This document shows, piece by piece, positions 17,089-25,892 of a stretch of 64,000 nucleotides of DNA. The stretch's first letter is position 1. Every line of letters starts with the position of its first letter. Origin of the DNA: Ornithinibacillus massiliensis (GTDB lineage: Bacteria; Bacillota; Bacilli; Bacillales; Amphibacillaceae). The DNA lies in the NCBI RefSeq assembly GCF_018310345.1, contig NZ_JAGXBY010000003.1:124001-188000 (forward strand), given 5' to 3'. Position numbers and translations under genes: made by a program. The notes beneath the pieces were generated by a model. It was not told the origin of the DNA. It did not search any database and worked only from the letters and a program-made list of their open reading frames with translations.

Positions 17089-17910
17089 TTATTCTGTGGC
17101 TTTAGCCTTCCTACTCACTTTACATACAGCATCCATTAACCTATTGTGTAATGGTGGGAAAATCGTAAAAATGATATCCATTGTATTCCGAAGTGGCATT
17201 GGACACACGACTGGCTTATTTTTATGAACTCCGTTCAATGTGATCTTCGCCAACTTATTCGGTGACATCAATTTCTGCTTATCTAACTGTTTCTTCATGA
17301 TAGATTTATTAATATTAAAGGATTTAGCTTTATCAAAGATTGGAGTATCAACAAAGGTAGGACAAAGAGTAGTAACGTTAACACCAAATTCTTTGGCTTC
17401 ATAATGGAGGGATGTAGTAAGCCCTACAATAGCATGTTTTGTAGTAGCATAAGCGGATGAGATTGGGGATGGGCCAAGTCCCGCAGCAGAAGCAGTATTA
17501 ACAAGGTAGCCGAATCCTTGCTTTTTCATAATAGAATAGCCAATCTGTGTTCCATATACCACTCCCCACACATTAATATCTATGATATCTTCCCAATCGG
17601 TAATAGACATTTCATCTAGTTCACCGTACATTGCAATACCTGCATTGTTAAATAAATAATCTAACCTTCCAAATTCTGCATATACTGCATGAATACATTC
17701 GTGAACACTGGAATAGCTGGTTACATCAACCTTTACAAATCTGGATCGATTCCTATCTTCGTTCAGTTCCTTTTCTAATTTATTCCCTTCCGATTCATTA
17801 ATATCTACGATAATCACATACACATCATTTTCTACTAGTTCCATACAAATTGCCTTTCCTATTCCTGATGCACCACCCGTAACAATAGCAACCATCTTAT
17901 TCGAACTCAT
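17089..17910 (-). CDS. Short-chain dehydrogenase/reductase
   Basis: 273 aa, classic SDR. Nucleotide-binding TGGASGIG (residues 11-18), D at the end of strand 2 (VDINES) suggesting NAD(H), structural NNAG, and catalytic S plus YATTK. The C-terminal ~70 residues with a hydrophobic stretch (IIFTIFPPL) suggest membrane contact. Substrate not predictable. GGAGGGG before ATG. A cre-like site lies about 40 bp upstream. Confidence 0.9.
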   Translation of the reverse strand: MSSNKMVAIVTGGASGIGKAICMELVENDVYVIIVDINESEGNKLEKELNEDRNRSRFVKVDVTSYSSVHECIHAVYAEFGRLDYLFNNAGIAMYGELDEMSITDWEDIIDINVWGVVYGTQIGYSIMKKQGFGYLVNTASAAGLGPSPISSAYATTKHAIVGLTTSLHYEAKEFGVNVTTLCPTFVDTPIFDKAKSFNINKSIMKKQLDKQKLMSPNKLAKITLNGVHKNKPVVCPMPLRNTMDIIFTIFPPLHNRLMDAVCKVSRKAKATE

Positions 17911-17945
17911 GACTACCCCTCCATTTTTTTATTTATCCCCTTCGT

Positions 17946-17959
17946 TTTAAGCGCTTACA
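17946..17959 (-). promoter_or_regulatory. cre-like (CcpA) site upstream of the SDR gene
   Basis: TGTAAGCGCTTAAA on the minus strand differs at one position from the optimal TGTAAGCGCTTACA. Placement near the SDR start fits carbon catabolite control. Confidence 0.55.
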
Positions 17960-18088
17960 TTTTTAGGGTTAATCATGATTGACTTGAGTAGTTTACGAAT
18001 GGGAGCTTTCCATTTTATTATAATATAATGTTCAAGAAATGAACTATCATTCTGATAACATTCATTGTATTGTCACTTTTATAAATTT

Positions 18089-18122
18089 TTAAAATAAACA
18101 TCTAATCAGATGCTTATTTTAA
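18089..18122 (-). terminator. Terminator of the RNase H-like gene
   Basis: AAAATAAGCATCT pairs with AGATGTTTATTTT on the minus strand, followed by a T-rich run. Confidence 0.7.
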
Positions 18123-18148
18123 AATGCTAATCCTGCTAATGGAATAGG

Positions 18149-18805
18149 TTAAGTCAGTTCACTGTTGCTTGCTATTTCAATTCCATTCATTGCTTGCGTG
18201 GCTAAATGGTCTGCTTCACGGTTCTTTTTCCTAGGAATTAACTTGTAGTCAGGTGTAATCCCCAACTGTTCAAGCTTTTTCTCGATTCGTTCTATCCAGC
18301 GTAATAATTCTTCCTCATAGCACGGCCATTCATCTTTTAATTGATTCATAACGCCTTGTGAATCTCCTGTAAATGTTACTGGTAAGTGATGAACACCAAG
18401 CAACTCTAATTCTCCAATTGCAAAATAAAGCGAGGCATATTCTGCTTCACCATTTGTATTCAGCTCTTCTACTAAAGCATTTTTTCTAATACGATATTGT
18501 TTCCCGTCTTGTTCATAATATATGACACAACCTAAACCAGATTTTTTGGTTTCCAAATCAAACCCGCCATCAAAAAAGACCACCACGTTATGTGGTTCAG
18601 AATCAACACTCTCTACATATTTCTTCAATTCTTTATACATCCACGTGGTATCATAATTATCATAGAAAATTAGCTCCTTTACCCGACCTGTTTTTTCAAG
18701 GTCCTTTGCTAGTAAGAGCGCTTTTTCAGGATTCATTTCATCCGAGTAAAAGCAAGTCTCTGTTCCCGTTGGCGTCTTATAAATCATTTCCATTTTGATT
18801 TTCAT
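18149..18805 (-). CDS. RNase HI-like (reverse-transcriptase-like) protein with N-terminal extension
   Basis: 218 aa. Residues ~72-210 form an RNase H fold with the acidic set FFDGGFD, NTNGEAEYASL, FTGDSQGV and READHLA, i.e. the D-E-D-D metal-binding residues are present. Residues 1-70 are a small domain often seen in Bacillus YpeP/YpdQ-type proteins. Acts on RNA/DNA hybrids by inference; cellular role is unclear since other RNases H exist. GAGGATG upstream of ATG. Monocistronic. Confidence 0.85.
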   Translation of the reverse strand: MKIKMEMIYKTPTGTETCFYSDEMNPEKALLLAKDLEKTGRVKELIFYDNYDTTWMYKELKKYVESVDSEPHNVVVFFDGGFDLETKKSGLGCVIYYEQDGKQYRIRKNALVEELNTNGEAEYASLYFAIGELELLGVHHLPVTFTGDSQGVMNQLKDEWPCYEEELLRWIERIEKKLEQLGITPDYKLIPRKKNREADHLATQAMNGIEIASNSELT

Positions 18806-18885
18806 GAAAAAATCATCCTCTTTATAATTTTAATAATTATATTTTCCACTGAAACAAATACATCATACCATTTTGCACATTATAA

Positions 18886-18916
18886 AAGAACTCCAGGCAA
18901 TGCTAGAGTTCTTTTT
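18886..18916. terminator. Terminator of mvaS
   Basis: AAGAACTC (18886-18893) and GAGTTCTT (18906-18913) with T-runs on both strands. Confidence 0.75.
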
Positions 18917-18920
18917 CTTT

Positions 18921-20093
18921 TTAACTATTTTTATTTACATACTGCCTTTTATTATCAACTGTTCCACTTAACACGATGCTAGCAGGATCCTGTTCAATAT
19001 TTAATTCGATATCTGCTCCATCTCGCGGTAATGTTTCCTCAAATATAGCCTCATACTCCTCAATAGTAACTTCCTTACGTGTATCGAATATACGTTGATG
19101 GCTTTCAATGTGAAGGTGCTCTCGATAATTTGGTTGAAGAACACCAGTGAAAAATTCTCCTACTGCACCTGAACCATAGCTAAACATTCCAATCCGTACG
19201 CCTTCTTTTAAATCTTCCTTATTTTCCAGTAAAGAAAGTAAGCTTAAATATAATGATCCAGTATAAATGTTTCCAACATTACGGTTATACTGTGTGCTTA
19301 TTTGGTAGTTTTCTAATAAACGTTCTCTTACTTCTTCAGGGGCTTCATCAATAACAGTTCGTAACGCCTTTAAGCCCATTTTTGTATATGGTAAATGATA
19401 GCAAATTGCTTCCATATCAGAAAGATTCAAACCTGATTTTGATTTAAACGCTTCCCATACTTTATTAAAGAACAAAATATACTGTTCATTGGAGAATTTC
19501 CCATCTACAAATGCCTTATCTGAATATATAGGTCTCCAGAAATCCATAATATCATTTGTTAAATACACATTATGATTCTCAAGTTCCATAATACGAGGGT
19601 TAGCACTAATAATCATCGCTACGGCGCCAGCACCTTGTGTGGATTCTCCTGCCGTATTTAAACCATATCGTGCAATATCAGAACCTAATACTAACACTTT
19701 ACTTTCTGGATTTAAGGCAATGTGCCCTTTGGCCATTTGAATCCCAGCAGTAGCTCCATAGCAAGCTTGCTTCACTTCTACTGCACGGGCTTGAGGTTGT
19801 AGTCCTAATAACTGGTGGACATACACTGCACCAGATTTAGAATGATCAATCCCTGACTCAGATCCAAAAATAACAAAATCTATTTTCTCTCTATCCTCGT
19901 CATCTATTATTTCAAGTGCTGCATTTGCAGCTAGTGTAACAGAATCTTGAGTAATTGGCGCTACAGCCATTTGACTTTGTCCAATTCCAATCGTAAACTT
20001 AGCTGGCTCTATGTTTCTTGCTTCAGCTAATTTCTCCATATCTACATAAATATGTGGTGCGTAAAAACCAATTTTGTCTATACCAATTTTCAT
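18921..20093 (-). CDS. mvaS: Hydroxymethylglutaryl-CoA synthase
   Basis: 390 aa thiolase-fold enzyme joining acetyl-CoA and acetoacetyl-CoA to HMG-CoA, the first committed step of the mevalonate pathway. The catalytic residues sit at the exact positions of the Gram-positive cocci enzymes: Glu79 (GSESGID), Cys111 (VKQACYGATAG) and His233 (CYHLPYTKMG). No other mevalonate gene (mvaA, mvaK, mvaD) is in the window. Most Bacillaceae use the MEP route, so this may be a supplementary or transferred gene. GGAG site upstream of ATG; own terminator. Confidence 0.93.
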   Translation of the reverse strand: MKIGIDKIGFYAPHIYVDMEKLAEARNIEPAKFTIGIGQSQMAVAPITQDSVTLAANAALEIIDDEDREKIDFVIFGSESGIDHSKSGAVYVHQLLGLQPQARAVEVKQACYGATAGIQMAKGHIALNPESKVLVLGSDIARYGLNTAGESTQGAGAVAMIISANPRIMELENHNVYLTNDIMDFWRPIYSDKAFVDGKFSNEQYILFFNKVWEAFKSKSGLNLSDMEAICYHLPYTKMGLKALRTVIDEAPEEVRERLLENYQISTQYNRNVGNIYTGSLYLSLLSLLENKEDLKEGVRIGMFSYGSGAVGEFFTGVLQPNYREHLHIESHQRIFDTRKEVTIEEYEAIFEETLPRDGADIELNIEQDPASIVLSGTVDNKRQYVNKNS

Positions 20094-20177
20094 GTTTTTT
20101 TCTCCTTTGAAACAGTTTCTCTTCCCCCATTATATCTGTTTGTGAATAATCACACAAATATAATTTCTGAAATTAGT

Positions 20178-20216
20178 AATGGAGCTTGTCCGGGTAACAT
20201 TGGAACAAGCTCCATT
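20178..20216. repeat. Hairpin downstream of the small hydrophilic gene
   Basis: AATGGAGCTTGT pairs with ACAAGCTCCATT around 15 nt. No T-run, so a processing or terminator-like hairpin. Confidence 0.55.
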
Positions 20217-20222
20217 TGGAAA

Positions 20223-20396
20223 CTAGCCATTATCTCTTTTACGTTTGTTTTTCTTCCCATCTAGAGTTAAGAATTCACTATCACTAGCTATTTCGACATC
20301 CTGTTTTCCGTTTCGTTCTGGTTCCGTATTATATTTAATACCATGGTTCTTCTGTCTACCTGTATCTCGGTTTTTATTCTTATTTTCTTCTGACAT
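20223..20396 (-). CDS. Small hydrophilic protein, unknown function
   Basis: 57 aa, highly charged, no hydrophobic stretch (MSEENKNKNRDTGRQ at the start, KKNKRKRDNG at the end). Strong ribosome site GAGGAGG 7 nt before the ATG, which is the main evidence that it is expressed. Composition suggests an unstructured small protein such as those found in spores or under stress; not identified. Confidence 0.6.
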   Translation of the reverse strand: MSEENKNKNRDTGRQKNHGIKYNTEPERNGKQDVEIASDSEFLTLDGKKNKRKRDNG

Positions 20397-20460
20397 CCTA
20401 ATCCTCCTCAAAATATGGTCAAGAATTATTATGTCCATGAAAGATTAACTTATTTCTTGT

Positions 20461-20751
20461 CTACCTTGCTGTGAATTGATATTCTACTTCATCTTCGCCC
20501 ATGACTACCTTCATATCAAATTCATCTAAAAACCAGGCATCTTTCTCACCGAAATAGAAGGTAATCCCAGTTACCTCTTGCTTCGCTGCTATTTCGCCAT
20601 CTAATCCAACCGATATTCCTAGAAAGTAATTAGGATGTTCCGTTTTAATACCACCGTAGATTTTAAGGAAAAATTGAACATAATCACCTTCTTCTAAGCC
20701 CATTTCGTCTATATACCATTTCGCTGCATCTTCTGTTACTTGTAACCCCAT
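20461..20751 (-). CDS. HesB/YadR-like protein, cysteine-less (YneR-type)
   Basis: 96 aa with the HesB/IscA-like fold pattern (VTEDAAKWYIDEMGLEEGDYVQFFLKIYGG) but no cysteine at all, so it cannot carry an Fe-S cluster as IscA/SufA do. This matches the YneR subgroup of Bacillales, of unknown function. GGTG before the ATG. Monocistronic. Confidence 0.8.
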   Translation of the reverse strand: MGLQVTEDAAKWYIDEMGLEEGDYVQFFLKIYGGIKTEHPNYFLGISVGLDGEIAAKQEVTGITFYFGEKDAWFLDEFDMKVVMGEDEVEYQFTAR

Positions 20752-20883
20752 TGGTACACCTCAATCCTTATATTTCTTACAATTCTTATTCTACTATAGC
20801 TTAACTCAAAATATGGAGTATATGACTTGGTCGATATGAAAATAACATGACAATTTGTCTGTAAAGCTTATCTTACCGTATAG

Positions 20884-20912
20884 AAAAACCTCCCCAAATA
20901 CGTATAGAGAGG
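20884..20912 (-). terminator. Terminator of the VOC/GNAT operon
   Basis: On the minus strand ACCTC and GAGGT pair, followed by T5. Confidence 0.6.
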
Positions 20913-20924
20913 TCTGGATATCTA

Positions 20925-21326
20925 TTATTTTTTATAACTCGGACTAAGTTCACTCCATACATCAAATATATTATCATCTTGATCAAAAAACACAAAGTTA
21001 TTTCCTGGGTGTCCTCGGTCCTCTATTTCTCCAACTTTTACTCCATTTGCTTTTAAGAAGGCATGAAACGCGTTTAATTGTTCCAGTCCATCTACTTCAA
21101 AGGTTAAAGAGAAATGCTCTCTCCCATTCCAATCCTGAAACCCAACCTTTTCCCCTTTTATAGATTTCACAAGGAAAAAACTTTGATTTGCAAAGTCTAA
21201 TATTGACTTATTTTCATCACAATAGTTTTCTTTTGCACCAAGTTTAGCTTGATACCATTTTGAAGCCTGTTCTGGATCCCGGACTGGTATATATGTTGTT
21301 CCAACTCGTTTAATAAAATGATCCAT
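20925..21326 (-). CDS. VOC (glyoxalase/bleomycin resistance) family protein
   Basis: 133 aa, two beta-alpha-beta-beta-beta modules (IPVRDPEQASKWYQAKLGAKE..., EHFSLTFEVDGLEQLNAFHAFLKANGVKV...NIFDVWSEL). The last acidic residue of FFDQDDNIFDVWSE fits a metal ligand. Substrate is not predictable. Lies 14 bp after the GNAT gene, so co-transcribed. Confidence 0.85.
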   Translation of the reverse strand: MDHFIKRVGTTYIPVRDPEQASKWYQAKLGAKENYCDENKSILDFANQSFFLVKSIKGEKVGFQDWNGREHFSLTFEVDGLEQLNAFHAFLKANGVKVGEIEDRGHPGNNFVFFDQDDNIFDVWSELSPSYKK

Positions 21327-21340
21327 TTAATTTCTCCTCA

Positions 21341-21829
21341 TTATATTTGTCGTGAATAACGTAGTGATTGGTATCCATCCGACTCTTCTTCTGTTATTAC
21401 TTTAAATCCTTTTGCTTCATAGAAAGGTATTGCTTTCATATTCCCCTTTTGGACAGACACCCACTGAACTCTCGCGCCAAACTCTTTTTGTTGTTCTGTA
21501 ACAGCATTTAGTAGCAGACTTCCAATACCCTCATTCCTTCGATGAGGGTCTAAGTACAATACATAAACCTCTGCATCCAAATCACTAATCATACCTCCAC
21601 CAGTAACACCAACTACTTCATCTTGATCTAAGGCAACAAAATATCCGCCCCAATCCTTAGATGAGCTCGAAACTTCTTCTAAAATCCGTTCATTATGATA
21701 ATACGTAGCAATGATTGACTCGATATATTCCTTCGAATATATGTTATGATAGGTAGCCCAATTAGCTTCCGTACATACTTTTACAATTCCTGAAACATGG
21801 GTTGTATTTGCTTTTTTTATTTGGATCAT
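21341..21829 (-). CDS. GNAT family N-acetyltransferase
   Basis: 162 aa. The acetyl-CoA loop is RRNEGIGSLLLNAV (residues ~97-110), preceded by the EVYVLYLDP strand. Acceptor unknown. A stop codon two codons before the ATG fixes the start, but the nearest GGGAGG is 16 nt away, unusually far, so translation may be weak or coupled. Middle gene of the run GNAT-GNAT-VOC. Confidence 0.88.
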   Translation of the reverse strand: MIQIKKANTTHVSGIVKVCTEANWATYHNIYSKEYIESIIATYYHNERILEEVSSSSKDWGGYFVALDQDEVVGVTGGGMISDLDAEVYVLYLDPHRRNEGIGSLLLNAVTEQQKEFGARVQWVSVQKGNMKAIPFYEAKGFKVITEEESDGYQSLRYSRQI

Positions 21830-21858
21830 AGCTTACAGAAATTAACCTCCCAATTTTA

Positions 21859-22443
21859 TTACAATATTTTTTCAAAGCAGATACAGTCATGGACCCGCTT
21901 GAAGCGCTTTTTTATATTATCCTTTTGATTGCCTCCATAATGTGCGAAGCTAAGAACTGGGTATAACTTCGGAAGGGTACTCGAAATGTTCCCTTTTAAC
22001 TCTGTCTCTCCTTCTAGATATACATGTAAATAGGAATCAACTTGTTGGAACCCATTCTTCTCGTACCAGGTATGGACCCACTGATCATCCCTTGTCCAGG
22101 CCTCCAATCGATTTAACTTCTCCTTCCTTGCTAATTCTTCTCCTTTCCGTAGAAGCTCGGAAGCAATCGCCCTTCTACGATAATCTGGATGAACAGCAAT
22201 ATGCCATATCATCCCTCCTAATCCGGTCCCCCGGGAACAAACTGTCCCCTCTTGCAATTCGTATTCGATATCTAATAATCCGACTATTTGACCGTCTTCT
22301 ATTGCTACTAGCTCAATAGCAGGATTTTCATACTGTTCTTTTTCCTTTAATACATTATCAAAATAGGCGGTGTCCAAGAATGAAAGCACACGACACCTCA
22401 CCCACCCTTGTTCATCGGAGGATTGATAATTTCTTATTTCCAT
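21859..22443 (-). CDS. GNAT family N-acetyltransferase
   Basis: 194 aa. GNAT core: GGMIWHIAVHPDYRRRAIASELLRKGEELA, with DYRRRAIAS as the coenzyme-A pyrophosphate loop. A C-terminal extension of ~55 residues contains cysteines (HDCICFEKIL). Starts one base after the decayed kinase. Acceptor unknown. Confidence 0.87.
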   Translation of the reverse strand: MEIRNYQSSDEQGWVRCRVLSFLDTAYFDNVLKEKEQYENPAIELVAIEDGQIVGLLDIEYELQEGTVCSRGTGLGGMIWHIAVHPDYRRRAIASELLRKGEELARKEKLNRLEAWTRDDQWVHTWYEKNGFQQVDSYLHVYLEGETELKGNISSTLPKLYPVLSFAHYGGNQKDNIKKRFKRVHDCICFEKIL

Positions 22444-22444
22444 T

Positions 22445-22908
22445 TCACTTCTCCATTTCCACTTGATTTATAAAATTCTTTACATTCTTTGTTGAGTTGA
22501 GAATGATGACTTGTTTCTCTCCGGATAATATGTTTAATTTATCCAAGATCATTAGCCGTTTATCCTTTGGATATTTCCAAACCCATTTCAGAAAATCGAT
22601 GCTTAACTTTTCTTCACATCCTTCTGCCATATCAGGACGTGATGTCTTAGCATATTGTAGTCTTCTTTTAAGCACACGAAGCATACAAATATATCTTGAA
22701 ATATTTAGGAAAATGATCGTGTCAGCCCTGTTGAACCTTATGTCCAATGTTCCACTTCTCTTTGTTCCTCTTTTGAAGTACCAGTCCAGCCAGGTCTCCA
22801 AAAAAGCGTATCTAAGTGGTAAACCTTTAAATCAAGAACCTGCCCTAACCGACGGGCTAATGTCGATTTTCCTGATCCACCAGAACCGATAACGACTATT
22901 CGATTCAC
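22445..22908 (-). pseudogene. P-loop kinase (topology-modulation / adenylate-kinase-like), broken by internal deletion
   Basis: The first 56 codons from GTG 22908 give a perfect kinase start, VNRIVVIGSGGSGKSTLARR..., with Walker A and HLDTLFWRPGW, then hit TAA (22740-22738). The rest of the protein (TLDIRFNRADTIIFLNI... to the C-terminus at 22445) continues in another frame. Family members carry about 20 more residues at the junction (the WIIDGNYGG region), so an out-of-frame deletion near 22755 explains both. The 118-codon downstream frame alone lacks the P-loop. Not functional as read. Confidence 0.82.
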
Positions 22909-22921
22909 CTTAACACCTGCC

Positions 22922-23476
22922 CTATTTCCATAATCTTGTTACCTCTATTAACCTAGAATTAGTAAATGTTAGTTTGTATATATCAGGCATGTCCAGCTCT
23001 TGCCAAAATTGAAAACCATATGCTTCATTAAAATAATTCATCATCAATACCATTATATTGCCATGTGTACCAATTACGATATTTTTTCCCGGATGATCTT
23101 CTATCACCTTCATTAATCCTTGTATCCCTCTTTGCTGAGCCATTTTATTTGACTCACCGCCTTTAAAAAAGAAGCTATCATTCTCCCAAACCTTTGTTAT
23201 TGCATGTGTAAAATCAGCTACTGGTTTTTTTGCTAACCTTCGTTCTTTAAAACGGTCTTCTATCAATACGTTTACACGTAAAAAATCAGCAACTCCTTGT
23301 ACCGTTTGAATTGCTCTTTTATACGGACTGGAATAAACATAATCGATATGTTCTTCCTTTAGTATTTGTGTAACCCTTTTTGTGTCAGTTTCCCCTCTTT
23401 CTGATAATGGTCTATGTAATTCATCTGGCGTATAAACTGAATGTGCATGTCTAACTAAGTATATATTATGGTTCAT
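22922..23476 (-). CDS. Histidine phosphatase (phosphoglycerate-mutase-like)
   Basis: 184 aa. The phosphohistidine motif LVRHAHS is at residues 7-13, the second catalytic His in VIGTHGNIMVL, and a central ERRL...E-type acid region between them. Acts on a phosphomonoester that cannot be named. RBS AGGGGTGAGGG directly before the ATG; the longer open frame upstream (52 codons, hydrophobic) is not part of the gene. Confidence 0.88.
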   Translation of the reverse strand: MNHNIYLVRHAHSVYTPDELHRPLSERGETDTKRVTQILKEEHIDYVYSSPYKRAIQTVQGVADFLRVNVLIEDRFKERRLAKKPVADFTHAITKVWENDSFFFKGGESNKMAQQRGIQGLMKVIEDHPGKNIVIGTHGNIMVLMMNYFNEAYGFQFWQELDMPDIYKLTFTNSRLIEVTRLWK

Positions 23477-23600
23477 TCCCTCACCCCTACAGTAAAATAG
23501 TAACAGAATTCTGATAATAAACAAATAATAATGGATATACCTTAAAACACGATGTGCTTTTTCACAATATCGTAACGAGTCTCGGAATAGCAGCAGTAAA

Positions 23601-23617
23601 TTTAGTGTTACACTAAA
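23601..23617. promoter_or_regulatory. Palindrome upstream of fnr
   Basis: TTTAGTGT-T-ACACTAAA is a perfect dyad about 40 bp before the fnr start. An adjacent AGATGT/ACATCT pair covers 23617-23636. Operator by position; regulator unknown, since it does not match the FNR box. Confidence 0.5.
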
Positions 23618-23656
23618 GATGTAATTTACCACATCTTTATCAAGGGGATGTTTTTG

Positions 23657-24382
23657 ATGATTTCTAGTCTCATGTTGGATTCAAAAAGCGGTAAACATTT
23701 GTCCATTTCAATAGATTTAAGAAATCTATTAGACTCTATTAGTACGACGAAAAAAATATATAAAGACACTTTTTTATTCCATGAAGGGTTACAAGCAAAT
23801 GAAATATTTATTATTAAATCTGGACTATTACAGGTTTCTAAACTAACTACTGATGGGAAGGAACTAATTCTGCGTATTTGTAATCATGGTGATATGGTCG
23901 GTGAACTATCCCTTTTTAGTGACGATCCTAAATATTTACTAAGTGGTAAGGTACTAACTACAGGTGAAGTAGAAGTAATTAGAAAAGACGAATTAGAAAA
24001 TGCTTTATTATCTAATAGCGAACTAACCCTTGAGTATATGAAGTGGTCAAGCACACAAATGCGTAAGTTTCAATCCAAATTGAGAGACCTGCTATTAAAT
24101 GGGAAAAAGGGGGCACTATATTCTACTTTAATTCGCTTAGCAAACAGCTATGGATTAAAGCACGATGACGGAATATTAATTGATGTCGTACTTACTAACC
24201 AAGAATTAGCTAACTTCTGTGCCGCTACACGTGAAAGTATTAATAGAATGCTTGTTAAGCTACGACAGCTAAATGTTATTTCTATGGATAAGTCAGGAAA
24301 AATCTTCATTAAAGATATGGACTACCTTAAAATGGAGATCGGCTGCGAAAACTGTCCACTTGAAATATGTAATATTAATTAA
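23657..24382 (+). CDS. fnr: FNR, oxygen-responsive Crp-family regulator (Bacillus type)
   Basis: About 241 aa. A cyclic-nucleotide-binding-like beta roll (IYKDTFLFHEGLQANEIFIIKSGLLQVSK...GDMVGELSLF) precedes a helix-turn-helix with LTNQELANFCAATRESINRMLVKL. The end, CENCPLEIC at residues 230-238, is the C-x2-C-x4-C cluster that in B. subtilis FNR holds a [4Fe-4S] centre at the C-terminus, unlike the N-terminal cluster of enteric FNR. It should activate anaerobic genes by binding TGTGA-N6-TCACA. The ATG at 23657 is 9 nt after AAGGGG; an ATG at 23648 touches the site. Confidence 0.9.
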   Translation: MISSLMLDSKSGKHLSISIDLRNLLDSISTTKKIYKDTFLFHEGLQANEIFIIKSGLLQVSKLTTDGKELILRICNHGDMVGELSLFSDDPKYLLSGKVLTTGEVEVIRKDELENALLSNSELTLEYMKWSSTQMRKFQSKLRDLLLNGKKGALYSTLIRLANSYGLKHDDGILIDVVLTNQELANFCAATRESINRMLVKLRQLNVISMDKSGKIFIKDMDYLKMEIGCENCPLEICNIN

Positions 24383-24405
24383 ATAATTAGTCGCCATCAA
24401 ATATA

Positions 24406-24437
24406 GAGATGTCTACCATTTTAAAGGTAGGCTTTTT
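24406..24437 (+). terminator. Terminator of fnr
   Basis: GTCTACC/GGTAGGC stem with AT-rich loop followed by T6. Confidence 0.8.
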
Positions 24438-24635
24438 TATTTCTCCTAGATTTTATGAATACCAATACAATTACTTACATAATATTCCTATAATATTACA
24501 AGCTTATTAAATTTTTATTTGCATTTTCAAACAATTACTTTTAATATTAGATTCAAGAATAATTTTTATAAAATTCTAATTCTACACAAAAATAGAACAA
24601 TCCGATGTTTAGCGCATTAAAAGGAGTAATCAATA
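24438..24635. other. Intergenic region before the ABC-2 operon
   Basis: Very A+T-rich, presumably the promoter of the four-gene operon. No operator or structured element that I can support; an AAAGGAG site lies just before the first gene. Confidence 0.4.
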
Positions 24636-25865
24636 ATGACTAAATCAATGATGATTCACGAATTCAAAATGATGTTGAGAAACAAAAAGAACATATTATT
24701 TATAATCGCGCTTGTCAGTTTAATATTGACCTACGCACTTTTAATTCTACCAACGCAAGAAACTCCTGATTCTTTTAATGCAGAGGAAATGAAGAAGGAG
24801 ATTAGTAACTTAGAAGCCATAACCCAAGGAATGATTAATCGGGGAGGTACCGGCTATGGTGAAAGGACAGGATCCCCGTTTGCAAGCTATATGTATTCCT
24901 TAAAAGTCCAATCCAGAATGGTAAATGCCTTTGAAGATAAGAACTTTAATCGCTTTACCCAATTAAGAATGAAAGGCTTTGATTATAATACCACTAGTGC
25001 TAGCAGAGATTGGATGTTAATCGGGGATGCCCCTTATCCAGGACTAGATGATAGCCGCAATTATAGTTTAACAGACCTTCGTTACCAAGGTTATCTAGAT
25101 GCAAATATTCCGATTACCTATGAGATGATTGAGCAAAAGACCGCATTACAAACCATTACCAATTTTCTTCTTGGTACAACCGCATTTATTGTGCTATTTT
25201 GTGCTATCTATTTTAGTAGTGACATGTTAGCGAAGGATAGGCAGCACCGAACTATACTGCAAGGTTTACCTATTGGTTGGTATCGTTTAATCAATGTTAA
25301 ATCAGCTGTAGCGTTTGGTTATACATTATTAATTTTATTCGGATTATTACTTTTAGCAGCAGTGATAATTTCTATTCAAAGTGGATTTGGCTCTTTTAAA
25401 TTATCTGTTCCAATTACGCTACCTAGTTCTGAACCGGATGAATACTTCGGTTATCGGTTTAGCGAGTTTGATTCGATTTCAATTGCCAAGTTCCTACTAC
25501 TAGCACTTGGAATTATACCGATACTTATATACCTATTTATCCGGTTAAATGCACTACTTAGTCTACTTTTTAAAAATGCATGGATTGTTTTAATGGTTAG
25601 TACGCTCATCTTGTTCTCTGAAAGAATCTATTACTCTAGAACATTAACAGAGCTTTTTGGCATTGAAATAAGTAATCTGCCACTGACGTATTTTGACTTT
25701 GGTAGAGTCATCTCAGGTGAAAAATACTATTTAGTACATTTGGAATCCATTACGTATGAAAAAGGTATTCTAGTGTTACTATGTACAATTCTATTCTTAG
25801 AAATTAGTCTTTTTGTAGTATCTCGAATGGTAAGCAAACGTCGTTTTTACCGCAAAGCGGCATGA
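24636..25865 (+). CDS. ABC-2 type transporter permease (first of pair)
   Basis: 409 aa. One N-terminal membrane helix, an extracytoplasmic domain of ~140 residues, then about five helices, the layout of ABC-2 exporters related to bacitracin/lantibiotic immunity permeases. No catalytic motif. First gene of an operon with a second permease (27 bp on), an ATPase and a lipoprotein. Substrate not predictable. It follows fnr but after a terminator, so is separately transcribed. Confidence 0.8.
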   Translation: MTKSMMIHEFKMMLRNKKNILFIIALVSLILTYALLILPTQETPDSFNAEEMKKEISNLEAITQGMINRGGTGYGERTGSPFASYMYSLKVQSRMVNAFEDKNFNRFTQLRMKGFDYNTTSASRDWMLIGDAPYPGLDDSRNYSLTDLRYQGYLDANIPITYEMIEQKTALQTITNFLLGTTAFIVLFCAIYFSSDMLAKDRQHRTILQGLPIGWYRLINVKSAVAFGYTLLILFGLLLLAAVIISIQSGFGSFKLSVPITLPSSEPDEYFGYRFSEFDSISIAKFLLLALGIIPILIYLFIRLNALLSLLFKNAWIVLMVSTLILFSERIYYSRTLTELFGIEISNLPLTYFDFGRVISGEKYYLVHLESITYEKGILVLLCTILFLEISLFVVSRMVSKRRFYRKAA

Positions 25866-25892
25866 TGTCATTAGTCAGAAAGGATAGTCGAT

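Noticed and set aside
22497..22892. 131-codon plus-strand frame
   Set aside because: Antisense to the decayed kinase; no ribosome site and no protein-like pattern.
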